From GCA-003244245 sp039924425 (GTDB taxonomy: Bacteria > Actinomycetota > Actinomycetes > Mycobacteriales > Pseudonocardiaceae), in NCBI GenBank assembly GCA_039924425.1, contig JBDTAX010000045.1, forward strand, positions 1 through 64,000: DNA of 64,000 nt, read 5' to 3'. Position numbers and translations under genes: made by a program. Shown one piece after another: positions 33,454 to 42,024 of the stretch; the first letter of the stretch is position 1, and each line of letters starts with the position of its first letter. Below the pieces are notes generated by a model. It was not told the DNA's origin. It did not search any database and saw nothing but the letters and a program-made list of their open reading frames with translations.

Positions 33454-34455
33454 TCAGGACAACTCAAGCATCGCCGGCTCGGCCTTTGCCGGCTCGACCT
33501 TTGCCGGCTCGACCGTGTCCCGCGCCGCCAATCGGAAGTATGCCTCCGCCAGCACCTCGTGCAATTCGTTGATGCCGGACTGCAGGTGTGTGACGAGCTC
33601 GTGCAGCTCCTGCGGCGTCGCGAGATCAGTGATCGTGAGGTCACGCAGCCTCGCCTGGACCTTCGCGCAGCTGGCCACCGGCAGGGTGGCTCGGGGCAGC
33701 CGCAGCAGCGAGCGGCAGGTCGTGGTCAGGCAGAACTCCACCGATCTCGGGAACTGCTCGGCCTGCAGCAGGAAGCGCAGCGCCGCTGGCCCGGACACCC
33801 CGCATCCCGCGCTGCGGCGGAACATCTGGTGGGCCGACAGCGACCGCAGCACGCTCATCCAGGTCACATCGCGGTAGGGCGCGCCGTCATCGGGCTGGCT
33901 GACCAGGACGCTGGCCTGGACGTCAAGGACCCGAGTGGTCATGTCCGCGCGTTCGAGGTGCCGGCCGATCTGGAGGAACGCGTAGGCCTCGTCGTCGCAC
34001 ATCGTGCCGGCCAACAGCCCGGTCAGCCGCTGGCAGTGGGAGATCACGCTGTCCATCCACCGCAGGCGGGTCCGCCGGTCGATCGCCTCCGCCGAGCTGG
34101 CGGTGACCCACTCGTGCAGATCGTTGAGCACTTCCCAGGCTGAACTCGGCAGCATGACCCGGCTCACTCCCAGGCTCACCCGGGCCCGCGCGATGCTGGC
34201 CAGGATCGAGCCCAGACTCTTCGGGTCGGTGGCCAGGAACGCCACCACGTCGTCCTCCCCGGCCTCGGCATGCCGGTCGAGGAACTCCGCGCTGCCACCG
34301 GTCACCGCGAGCAGCGGCGACCAGCCCACACCCGCACAGCGGGGCAGGTCGAGGAACAGCTCGGTATGGACCTTGACCATCCGTGAGGTCGCCTCGGCGC
34401 GCTCCAGATACCGTCCGGCCCAGTACAGTGACTCGGCGAACCGTGAGAGCAACAT
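33454..34455 (-). CDS. Alpha-E domain protein
   Basis: 333 residues from the ATG at 34455 (MLLSRFAESLYWAGRYLERAEATSRM; AGGGAGGG lies upstream). The alpha-E fold is all helical with conserved Glu/Arg-rich signatures (YWAGRYLERAEA at the start, LQIGRHLERADMTTRVLD in the middle); it is found only with permuted ATP-grasp and transglutaminase genes and has no proven activity. The C-terminal tail carries a 15-bp triplication (VEPAK, VEPAK, AEPAM-type repeats). It lies 41 bp after the ATP-grasp gene and 11 bp before the DUF2126 gene. Confidence 0.9.
   Translation of the reverse strand: MLLSRFAESLYWAGRYLERAEATSRMVKVHTELFLDLPRCAGVGWSPLLAVTGGSAEFLDRHAEAGEDDVVAFLATDPKSLGSILASIARARVSLGVSRVMLPSSAWEVLNDLHEWVTASSAEAIDRRTRLRWMDSVISHCQRLTGLLAGTMCDDEAYAFLQIGRHLERADMTTRVLDVQASVLVSQPDDGAPYRDVTWMSVLRSLSAHQMFRRSAGCGVSGPAALRFLLQAEQFPRSVEFCLTTTCRSLLRLPRATLPVASCAKVQARLRDLTITDLATPQELHELVTHLQSGINELHEVLAEAYFRLAARDTVEPAKVEPAKAEPAMLELS
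33473..33517. repeat. 15-bp tandem triplication at the 3' end of the alpha-E gene
   Basis: Units GCCGGCTCGACCTTT-type at 33473, 33488 and 33503 encode repeated EPAK-like pentapeptides in the protein tail, again in frame. Confidence 0.8.
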
Positions 34456-34496
34456 CGTGATTCCCTCCCTATTCCGGGTCTGCTCGTGGCCGTCGT

Positions 34497-36020
34497 CTAG
34501 CTGAACTCCCTCCACGGTGGGGGATCCGGGACCGTGGGATCCAGAACCCAGGTGTCCTTGCTGCCGCCGCCCCGCGAGCTGTTCACCACCAGCGAGCCCG
34601 CTTCCAGCGCGACGCGGGTGAGCCCGCCCTGGGTCACGTAGGACCGCTCGCCGGAGAGGATGAAGGGCCGCAGATCGACGTGGCGCGGCACGACCCGGCC
34701 GGCGCGCAGCGTCGGGGCCGTCGACAGCGCCAGGATCGGTTGGGCGACGTAGTTGCGCGGGTCGGCCTCGATCCGGGCCCGCACGTCTTCCTTCTCCGCG
34801 CGGGTCGCCACCGACCCCACGAAGATCCCGCAGCCACCCGATTCGTTCGCGGGCTTGACCACCAGCGAATCAAGGTTGGCCAGGACGTGGCTGCGCTGCG
34901 CGCTGTCATAGCACAGGTAGGTGGGCACATTCGCGATCTTCGGATCCTCGCCCAGGTAGTACCGGATTAGCTCGGGAACGAAGGCGTAGACGACCTTGTC
35001 GTCAGCCACCCCGGCGCCGGGCGCGTTGGCGATGGCGACGTTGCCGGCCCGCCAGGCCCGCATCAGGCCGGGCACCCCGACCAGCGAGTCCGCCCGGAAC
35101 GCCTCGGGGTCCAGCCACAGGTCATCGAGCCTGCGATAGATCACATCAACCCGGACCGGCCCACCGACGGTGCTGAGGTAGACACAGTCGTCGCTCTCGA
35201 CCACGAGATCGCTGCCCTCGACCAGATAGGCGCCCATCCCCCTGGCCAGGAAGACATGCTCGAAATACGCCGCGTTGTGGACACCCGGGGTGAGCACCGC
35301 GATGGTCGGCCACTGCGTGTCTCGCGGTGACAGCGCGGCGAGCAGCTCATGCAACCGGTTCGGGTAACCGTCGACCGGGTGAATGTCCAGGTTGCGGAAC
35401 AAATCAGCGAACACCCGCTTGGTGACCAGCCGGTTTTCCAGCATGTAAGACACCCCGGAGGGTACCCGCAGGTTGTCCTCCAACACGTAGACCGTGCCTT
35501 GCGCATCGCGGACCAGGTCGCTGCCGCAGACATGCGCCCACACCCCACCCGCCGGGCGCACCCCCACACACTGCGGCCGGAAGTTCGCCGAGCTGGCCAG
35601 CACCTCCACCGGTAACACCCCGTCGGTGACGACCCGGCCCCGCCCGTATACGTCAGCGATGAACATGTTCAACGCGGTCAGGCGCTGCACCAGCCCCGCC
35701 CGGATCCCGCTCCACTCCTGGGCGGAGATCACCCGGGGGATCACGTCGAAGGGCCATGCGCGGTCGTGGTTCTCGGCGTCGGCGTAGACGGTGAACGTGA
35801 TGCCCATCGCCTTGATCGCCAGCTCCGCCGCTCGCTGGCGCTCGAGCAACCCATCGCCCAGGGAGCTGAGGTAACGCACGACGCCGCCGCTGGCCTCGCG
35901 CGCTCGCCCATCCACGAGCATCTCATCCCAGCAGCCTGGGCTGCGATAATCTTCCCAGCAACCCGTCGCTGGAGGTGAGACGGGAACAGGAGCGCGCATG
36001 CGTCGATCTCGGGTGGGCAT
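34497..36020 (-). CDS. Circularly permuted type-2 ATP-grasp protein
   Basis: 507 residues. The ATG at 36020 is preferred over GTG 36032, because the latter lies within an almost perfect Shine-Dalgarno sequence (TAGGAGGTGATC, complementary to the 16S 3' end). Family landmarks: GITFTVYADAENHDRAWPFDVIPRV (in parts), LTALNMFIADVYGRGRVV, YVLEDNLRVPSGVSYML, VDVIYRRLDDLWLDP and LVVKPANESGGCGIFVG (ATP-binding Lys and Gly-rich loop). Predicted to form amide bonds, perhaps on a peptide or amino acid. It is the second gene of the six-gene operon. Confidence 0.92.
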   Translation of the reverse strand: MPTRDRRMRAPVPVSPPATGCWEDYRSPGCWDEMLVDGRAREASGGVVRYLSSLGDGLLERQRAAELAIKAMGITFTVYADAENHDRAWPFDVIPRVISAQEWSGIRAGLVQRLTALNMFIADVYGRGRVVTDGVLPVEVLASSANFRPQCVGVRPAGGVWAHVCGSDLVRDAQGTVYVLEDNLRVPSGVSYMLENRLVTKRVFADLFRNLDIHPVDGYPNRLHELLAALSPRDTQWPTIAVLTPGVHNAAYFEHVFLARGMGAYLVEGSDLVVESDDCVYLSTVGGPVRVDVIYRRLDDLWLDPEAFRADSLVGVPGLMRAWRAGNVAIANAPGAGVADDKVVYAFVPELIRYYLGEDPKIANVPTYLCYDSAQRSHVLANLDSLVVKPANESGGCGIFVGSVATRAEKEDVRARIEADPRNYVAQPILALSTAPTLRAGRVVPRHVDLRPFILSGERSYVTQGGLTRVALEAGSLVVNSSRGGGSKDTWVLDPTVPDPPPWREFS

Positions 36021-36103
36021 CCTGCGGATCACCTCCTAACCTAGCATCGAACAGCGCTGTATCAGGCAGGTTTCGGGGCGGTCACATTGCGCTCGCGCTC
36101 CGC

Positions 36104-36919
36104 CTAGCTGAGCTCCTCCTCGGCGTGCACGACCATCGTTTCCAGATACGGGGCGCCGAACGTGGTTGCCATGGCCACATCGGAGGCGTCGCGCCCCCGG
36201 CCGATCACGATGCGTCCTTTGCGTCGCATGTTGTTGCGGGGGTCGAAGGTCCACCAGCGCTGCCCGAGCCAGACCTCCATCCAGGCCGCGAAGTCCATCG
36301 GCGCCGGGTCCGGGGGAACATCCATATCGGGCAGGTAGCCGAAGACGTACCGCGCGGGAATGTTCAGCGCCCGGCAGAATGAGATCGCCAGGTGGGTGAA
36401 GTCCCGGCAGACCCCCCGCCCGGCGGCGTTCACGTCCACGGCCGTCGACCACGCGGTGGTGCTCCCGTACTGAAACATCAAATGATCATGAACGTAGTCG
36501 CAGATCGCCTGCACGCGGCGGTACCCCGGAGCAAGCCCGCCGAAGCGGGACCACGCCTCGTTCCCCAGCACGTCAGGCAAGCAGTAACGACTCGGCAGCA
36601 GGTAGATCAGAGTGTCATCCGGCAGAGCGTCCGGCGCCAACTCCGGGGCCTGCTCATCGGCGTCCTCGGTGGCGTCCGGGCACGCGGCCACCGCGTCGTA
36701 GCCAAAGCTCGACCGCCCCGCTGGCAGCACAGCCCGCACACACGGGTTGCCATACAGATCGGTGTAGTCACGGAACGCTATCAACGGCTCCGACGACCAC
36801 CGCGGCGCCTCGATCGTGATCAGCCGTGACTCGCCCGGCCGCACCTGGAAGATCACCGGAGTGTCCACTGCGGCTACATAGGTGAAATTGCACCCGATCC
36901 GAATTCGGCGCACGACCAT
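36104..36919 (-). CDS. Transglutaminase-like protein, first in operon, with His-to-Ala change
   Basis: 271 residues from the ATG at 36919 (MVVRRIRIGCNFTY); a GTG at 36946 is possible. It belongs to the short transglutaminase group with an N-terminal beta domain and catalytic Cys in GRGVCRDFTHLA. Where the catalytic His should be (DFHAW) this protein reads MDFAAWMEVWLG; the third residue Asp follows in WWTFDPRNN. If the alignment is right it cannot use a Cys-His dyad in the usual way and may be a binding or regulatory subunit. The C-terminal GRIVIGRGRDASDVAMATTFG is typical of the group. It precedes the ATP-grasp gene by 83 bp. Confidence 0.88.
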   Translation of the reverse strand: MVVRRIRIGCNFTYVAAVDTPVIFQVRPGESRLITIEAPRWSSEPLIAFRDYTDLYGNPCVRAVLPAGRSSFGYDAVAACPDATEDADEQAPELAPDALPDDTLIYLLPSRYCLPDVLGNEAWSRFGGLAPGYRRVQAICDYVHDHLMFQYGSTTAWSTAVDVNAAGRGVCRDFTHLAISFCRALNIPARYVFGYLPDMDVPPDPAPMDFAAWMEVWLGQRWWTFDPRNNMRRKGRIVIGRGRDASDVAMATTFGAPYLETMVVHAEEELS

Positions 36920-37162
36920 CACCGCATCATCCCCGCCCGGGGTCACCGACGGTAGGGGAAGACAGGTGCGTGGTGGATATCACCACCGACCGGGCACCAG
37001 CACCCCCACAAGCGCACGATGAGTCGCCGTCCACGGCCCGCAACGTCACCCAACGGTTACGCGAACGTCGGCGTTACGGTGTTACAATCGCCCTGCACAA
37101 CCGTTGGCGGTGGGTGACCTTGGCCACCTTAGAACTCCTTAAGCCCGGTATCCATGCATGCG
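36920..37162. other. Promoter-side gap of the transglutaminase operon, with imperfect inverted repeat
   Basis: This 243-bp stretch should hold the operon promoter. GTCACCCAACGGTT (37045-37058) faces AACCGTTGG-CGG-TGGGTGAC (37099-37118), an inverted repeat with one 3-nt bulge and a 40-nt gap that itself holds GTTAC/CGTTA-type repeats. It could be an operator or the shared end of the PIN-like gene transcript. No gene is supported here. Confidence 0.4.
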
Positions 37163-37444
37163 CTAGGGCAAGCGCTCGATTTCGATCGAGGGTGAGCAGC
37201 GGGAGCGCTCCGACTGCGCCCGCGCCGTGTCAAAGACGTCGATGACAGTGCACGGCAGGCCCAGAAGAACGTCCAGGCCGAGTTCGTGGCCACCGGGGAC
37301 CAGCGCGCAAGCACGAGCGACCGCTATGGCGGGGACCGCGAGCACGATGTTCTCTTCGATCGCGGTCATCACCAAGGCTTCGGCATACACTGATCGTCCG
37401 GTCGAAAAGCCGACGACCGCAGTCACGTCCAAGAACTCGCCCAC
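37163..37444 (-). CDS. PIN-domain-like toxin, short and probably degenerate
   Basis: 93 residues beginning MGEFLDVTAVVGF, like the first strand of PIN/VapC nucleases with the first metal-binding Asp, followed by LAVPAIAVARACAL. The mid-domain Glu expected after the VPA segment is not there, and the protein ends about 40 residues short (the last 18 residues look non-homologous), so the acidic site is incomplete. It starts 3 bp after an antitoxin-like gene, the usual order. Probably a remnant toxin; family membership is by pattern only. Confidence 0.45.
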   Translation of the reverse strand: MGEFLDVTAVVGFSTGRSVYAEALVMTAIEENIVLAVPAIAVARACALVPGGHELGLDVLLGLPCTVIDVFDTARAQSERSRCSPSIEIERLP

Positions 37445-37447
37445 CGA

Positions 37448-37690
37448 TCATGAAACGGCGCAGCGCGGCGGGAGGCCTGCCCGCTGCCGGACCAGTGCTA
37501 GGACGTCCTTAGGCGGCGGTCCACCGAAAAGTCTTGTGACCCGTGCAAGTGCACGGTCCTTGGCCAGACGAAGCCGCAGAGCCTCCGCAACGTGGTCAGC
37601 CACGCTGTCCACCGCGCCGCTGCGGGCGGCATCGCGCGCTTCGCCGAGGAACTCTGCCGGCAGGTTCACCGACTCCAGCTCGCTGCTCAT
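37448..37690 (-). CDS. Antitoxin-like small protein
   Basis: 80 residues, with a short N-terminal strand (ESVNLPAEFLGEARD) and helices (VADHVAEALRLRLAKDRALARV), the layout of ribbon-helix-helix antitoxins. A palindrome lies just upstream. The downstream neighbour is PIN-like. The functional call is inferred from size, layout and position. Confidence 0.5.
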   Translation of the reverse strand: MSSELESVNLPAEFLGEARDAARSGAVDSVADHVAEALRLRLAKDRALARVTRLFGGPPPKDVLALVRQRAGLPPRCAVS

Positions 37691-37720
37691 GGATGAAGGG
37701 TAGCGGAGCTGTCACGGTCA

Positions 37721-37764
37721 CCCAATTGACGGCGGCAAACTGGTGTTGGCCGTCGTCAATTGGG
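37721..37764. promoter_or_regulatory. Inverted-repeat operator candidate upstream of antitoxin-like gene
   Basis: Arms 37721-37736 and 37749-37764 pair at 15 of 16 positions around a 12-nt centre (CCCAATTGACG facing CGTCAATTGGG). The element lies 31 bp upstream of the antitoxin-like start, where toxin-antitoxin complexes usually autorepress. Confidence 0.55.
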
Positions 37765-37895
37765 AGCGTGCTGGGTAGGCTCTGGCCGCGCTCCCCGCGC
37801 TGACCCAACCTCGGGTACGGCGTCCACCCGCTCAAGCTCCCCCTATGTCGGTCTGCGCTTCGCTCGGGAGAAATACACGTCGCCCCGGCACGCGA

Positions 37896-39476
37896 TCAAT
37901 CACTATCGGTGGCCATGTTCGGCAGCGCAGAATCGCGCATTGCAATCTGTTCAATGAGCATCCGTTGGTTGCTTAGCTCTTGCGCGTTGATTGGTGAGAG
38001 CTCGTACGCCTCCAGCGCTGCCATCTCATCGCGGGCAGCATCGACTTCACCACACCAAGCCAACACGACGGCGTACTGCGCCCGAACCGGTACCAATAGA
38101 TCGGACAGCTCGAATCTCTTCACAATTGGCAGAAGATCGAATTCGGCGAGGTGTCGAGCTTTTTTCAGATCATGAAGATCGAGCAGCTCGCCGATCACTT
38201 CTTGGCCGGTGAGGACAACCGATCGCCATGCCGAAGCGGCGTTGTAGAATTTTAAGGCATGGAGGAGTGCGACTAGAGCGGGCTGCCCTATCTGCTGGTG
38301 GGCCATCGCCAGGAGTTTCAGACTGTCGGCGACATGGCGAAGGTCGTCATGTCGGTCGGGTGTGGCAGGCCCCGCAGCCCTAATACCAAAGGCATCAGTG
38401 GCGGCAATTTCAAGGATGTCGAGGCCAAGGTGATCGTAGTAGTCCCTGACGAGATGAAGGACCTCCGACACTACATCTTCATAGGCGCCGAGACGGAACA
38501 GTGAAGAGGCTTTATTGTACCGCAGAATCCGGTTCACGCTTGGATTGTCGTGGGTGTATTCAGCGCCAGTGGTGTAGGCTGCGTCGACCCCCGCGCGGTC
38601 ACCGGACAGCGCTGCGGCAAGCATCTGCTTCATGCACAGTTCGATCCCTGCTCTAGCGCCGAGATCGCCCACCTCCGCCAAGCTGGCCATTCGCTCTACC
38701 AGGTACGCAATACGGTCATAGGACCCTCTGGTGTACTCCCAATAGGCCAGCGCACCGAGCACCCAGAACTGATCCTGAACGCTAAACTCCGGCGACTCGA
38801 TCACCTCTTCGAGAGTGGCCTTAAGTTCCTGCGGGTCACCGACCTGGTGGAGCTCCTCGTATGTGGCGAAGTCAAGCAGGGTGTCAATGCGGCCGGTCTC
38901 GGGCAGCAACCGAAGCCAGAGACCGAACCGTGCGACAGTCCATCGAGCCAGAAGAGAACGCTCCAACATGACGACGAGTGACTCAAGCGCCGCATTTACC
39001 ATGACCGAGGGAAGTGTTTCTCGACCACCACAGGCAAGAATTCGATACGCATCGTGGAGTTTGATTTGGCCACCCTGGAAGAGTTGCACAATTCCTAGCC
39101 TGCTCAGCTCCCGAATTTCTGTCGAGATCAACGTCGGGGACGAACCCGCGGCGCTGACGAGCTCCAATGCCTCCTCATGCTCAAGCGATACATCCGAAAG
39201 ATCGAGCAGTGCGGCAGCTATCCGTGCTCCCGGCGACAGTTGTTCGAAGGTCTCGGTTAGGATCATTTCCTGCGCGGTGGGCACAAGATTGAGCCGCTGC
39301 CGCACGGCGCCCAGGAAGCGGTTGACGTCGCCACCATAGGCGTCGACGACGAGCTGCGCAGCATTCTTGACATAGAGCGGCACACCAGCAGTGATTCCGA
39401 TAATGCGCTTCCCTGTGGGGCGTCGACTGGACAACCGGCCGAGGCGAACGCAGCAACGACCGCGTCCAGAGACCAA
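37896..39476 (-). pseudogene. Avs-like defence gene, C-terminal part (STAND end and helical repeats), frameshifted
   Basis: This frame joins the N-terminal part if one base is restored at the G4 run 39417-39420. Genuine homology begins at TGKRIIGITAGVPLYVKN, whose GVPL is the GxP motif closing a STAND NTPase; winged-helix-like text follows (LSRLGIVQLFQGGQIKLHDAYRIL), then about 350 residues of helical, TPR-like repeats (DQFWVLGALAYWEYTRGSYDRIAYL, KASSLFRLGAYEDVVSEVLH), which in Avs proteins bind the phage trigger. The first about 20 residues of the frame as given are not homologous. GC is lower than in flanking genes, as is usual for defence genes. Confidence 0.75.
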
Positions 39477-40621
39477 CCGCTGAGTGTTTCCGCCCTGATG
39501 CCGAGGCGTCCTTCAACCTCCGCCTGACCGGTCCAGTGCTGACCGATCATAACAAAACGGATGTCAGTGGTAGCCTCGACCAACCGCCGCAACGTCCCGG
39601 CCGACATACCGTGGACGTTATCGAGCACGACGATGACATCCACCCCCTCGCCCCTGAGCCGCTGAGAGATCGCGGCGAGCAACTCCAATCCGCTTGCCGA
39701 TGGCAACGCCGCACCGCTCGCTCCAGCGGTAAGTTCGCTAAGAAATCGAGCAGTCACCTCGCGGGCCAAGGAGGAAGCCAACGCGGAGGCCGGGAGTTCT
39801 CCGACGTCGAAATACATGACAGGTGACGGGTGTAGAAGTGCCATTCGCGATGCCCAGGCAGTCTTACCAGCTCCCGAGACGCCGACGATCAGCCGGGCCC
39901 GGCCCGGGGCATCCAGATCCGGTTCGTCCGCGTGCGGGCGGTAGTTGGTTGGTGCTTCCGGGAACTCCTGGAGCTGGACCACGAGCTGTTCAAAGAACTC
40001 GGTCACCTGTTTGCTGGTCACCGCGTGCCCCATGTGGCCTGCGGCGAGATACTGAACATGCCCGGAGAGCTTGAATACCAACGTCTCTGGAGCCAGACTC
40101 CCAAATGGTACAAGCGTCGCCTGAGCTATGCACGCTTGCAGCGCAGCTACGAGGTCCGGCGACGCAGCCGGAAGCTGCAGATTTACTTCAGGGTCGGGAT
40201 AATCGGGCCACTGCAGCACCATATCCCCAGGCCGCTCTTCCCCAACCAGCCAAGCACGCAATGCGGGACCAGGCTCGACATTGCTGACCACGGCAAACCA
40301 CGCCGCGCCCGATCGCCGCCCCTGGGCGTGCTCGTCGCGCAAGACCGCGAATCGTTGTAGCGCTGCATCCACATCGCTTGGTCGCAAGGGATGATTGCGC
40401 GTCTTCACCTGAATGTAGATGTGCGTGTCAGCCCGCACGAGTTCGATATCCTCATCATGCTCAATGATCACAAGATCGGTGAAGGTTGCACCCATACTCA
40501 GCAGACACGCCACCCCGTAGAGGTGTTGATATCCGTATCCACCATGCATGGCTTCAATCCGCACGAGCTGCTGCGGATCTAGGACTGGGTCGAACAGAGC
40601 ACCGTCTGTCGTTGGCCGCAT
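39263..40621 (-). pseudogene. Avs-like defence gene, N-terminal part (Cap4/DUF4297-type nuclease and STAND NTPase), frameshifted
   Basis: From ATG 40621. The N-terminus has GGYGYQHLYGVACLL, IIEHDEDIELVRAD and HIYIQVKTRNHPL, the PD-(D/E)xK signatures of the DUF4297/Cap4 dsDNA nuclease family. The NTPase follows: Walker A GVSGAGKTAWASRM, Walker B DVIVVLDNVHG, sensor FVMIGQHW. Homology stops at CPVDAPQ near 39415, where the frame shifts; the last about 40 residues are spurious. Adding one C/G in the G4 run would continue as AP-TGKRIIG and yield about 908 residues. Avs proteins sense phage proteins and then degrade DNA. This is either an inactivated gene, a phase-variable one or a sequencing error. 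Confidence 0.8.
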
Positions 40622-40720
40622 GACTACCAGTGTAAACTGATTCGCCCGGCCTTGGTACGTCGTTGGTATCGGATGAGGATGGGCGCCATGACTAGGTGGC
40701 CGTGAGCAGCCTGTCCTATC

Positions 40721-40737
40721 AACGATCCTTGATCGTT
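40721..40737. terminator. Short perfect hairpin between plsC and the Avs-like gene
   Basis: AACGATC (40721-40727) and GATCGTT (40731-40737) form a 7-bp stem with a 3-nt loop, 31 bp after the plsC stop in its direction of transcription. It could end the plsC transcript or be an operator for the Avs-like gene; no U-run follows. Confidence 0.35.
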
Positions 40738-40768
40738 AGTTCCGTGCGAACCAGACCAGCGGTGGGGC

Positions 40769-41440
40769 TTAGCGCTCTTTGAGTGACGTCGCGTACTTGT
40801 CGACGTACTCCTGGCCGGAAAGCTCCATCAAGACGTACATGATCTCGTCAACCATGGCCCGCTCGACAAAGCGGTCACCGTCCAGACCCGCGTAGCGCGA
40901 GAAGTCCAACGGGGCGCCGAATCGTATTTCCACCGGATGTGGCCGCCACATTCTGGTCCCCATGGGGCTGACTTTGTCGGTGCCCACCATCACGACCGGG
41001 ATCACTGGGACACCGGCTTCCAGCGCCATCCTGGCGACGCCGGTCTTGCCCTTGTACAACCGGCCATCCGGAGACCGCGTGCCTTCCGGATAGATGCCCA
41101 GCAACTTGCCCTGTGCCAGCAACCGTGTCCCGGTGTCCAGAGCGGCCTGCGCGGCCGATGCGCTGGAGCGGTCGATGGGGACCTGGCCGGCGGCGCTGAA
41201 GAACTGCCTGGTGAGCCATCCGCGCAGGCCAGGAGCGGTGAAGTACTCCCGCTTGGCCAGGAACGTGACCCTGCGACGAACCATCAGCGGCAGGAAGAAC
41301 GAGTCGGCGACCGCGAGGTGGTTGCTGGCCAGAATGGCGCCACCGCGCCCCGGGACATGCTCAGCGCCTCGGACCCGCGGGTGGCATGCCAGCCGCATCA
41401 GCGGGCCGAGCAGCAGGTGTTTGAGCAGCCAGTAGAACAC
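40769..41440 (-). CDS. 1-acyl-sn-glycerol-3-phosphate acyltransferase (PlsC family)
   Basis: 223 residues. Acyltransferase motif I is NHLAVADSFF (HX4D catalytic pair), motif III YPEGTRSPDGRLYKG, and motif IV region VPVIPVVMVG. These enzymes add the second acyl chain to lysophosphatidate at the membrane. An N-terminal hydrophobic helix (FYWLLKHLLLGPLMRLA) anchors it. The mycobacterial counterpart in this neighbourhood is Rv2182c, also near pimB'. The gene follows a SRPBCC gene after 99 bp. Confidence 0.92.
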   Translation of the reverse strand: MFYWLLKHLLLGPLMRLACHPRVRGAEHVPGRGGAILASNHLAVADSFFLPLMVRRRVTFLAKREYFTAPGLRGWLTRQFFSAAGQVPIDRSSASAAQAALDTGTRLLAQGKLLGIYPEGTRSPDGRLYKGKTGVARMALEAGVPVIPVVMVGTDKVSPMGTRMWRPHPVEIRFGAPLDFSRYAGLDGDRFVERAMVDEIMYVLMELSGQEYVDKYATSLKER

Positions 41441-41539
41441 CGCCTACCGATCCTTCCTGATGACTCTCCGGCCAACTCGCGAGCCGCTTATCACCCAGCG
41501 TACGGAGTACGCCAGCGGGGACACAACGCTCCCGGTGGC

Positions 41540-41974
41540 TCAGAGCTCCACGCGGCGCTTGAGTTCCTTCAGCGCGGTATCCATGATGACCTTCTCGGCC
41601 TTTCGCCTGATCATCGCGATCATGGGGATCACGAGGTCAACCGCCAGGCTGTAGGTTACCCTGGTTTCCGCGCCGACAGGTTCCAGGACGTAGGAGCCAT
41701 GCTGCGCCTTTTGAATCTGGCCTTCGACCAGTTCCCAGGCCACCGTCAGGCCATCCACCGACCAGACGTACTCGAGCACGTACTCGTCCTTCACCAGGCC
41801 AGCGTCCAACCAGAACCGCACCCGCTCCGCGCGACCACCAACGCCGGGGACGAGCACCTCCGCGTTCTTCACCGTCGACGCCCACCGCGGGTAGCCGGAA
41901 AAGTCGGCGATGACGTCCATGATCGCCTGCGGATCGGCGTTGATGACGATGGACTGGGTGGACTTCTCGGCCAT
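41540..41974 (-). CDS. SRPBCC-family (polyketide cyclase/START-like) protein
   Basis: 144 residues from the ATG at 41974 (MAEKSTQSIVINADPQAIMDVIADF). Text such as YPRWASTVKNAEVL and the C-terminal long helix (AEKVIMDTALKELKRRVE) fit the SRPBCC lipid-binding fold. It resembles Rv2185c of mycobacteria, in the same gene order between plsC and pimB'. Ligand unknown; lipid or isoprenoid binding is plausible from the neighbours. Confidence 0.88.
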   Translation of the reverse strand: MAEKSTQSIVINADPQAIMDVIADFSGYPRWASTVKNAEVLVPGVGGRAERVRFWLDAGLVKDEYVLEYVWSVDGLTVAWELVEGQIQKAQHGSYVLEPVGAETRVTYSLAVDLVIPMIAMIRRKAEKVIMDTALKELKRRVEL

Positions 41975-42024
41975 GGCGCGCAGGCTACTCGCGACGACGG
42001 GACTGTGAGTGGCGATACGAATGA

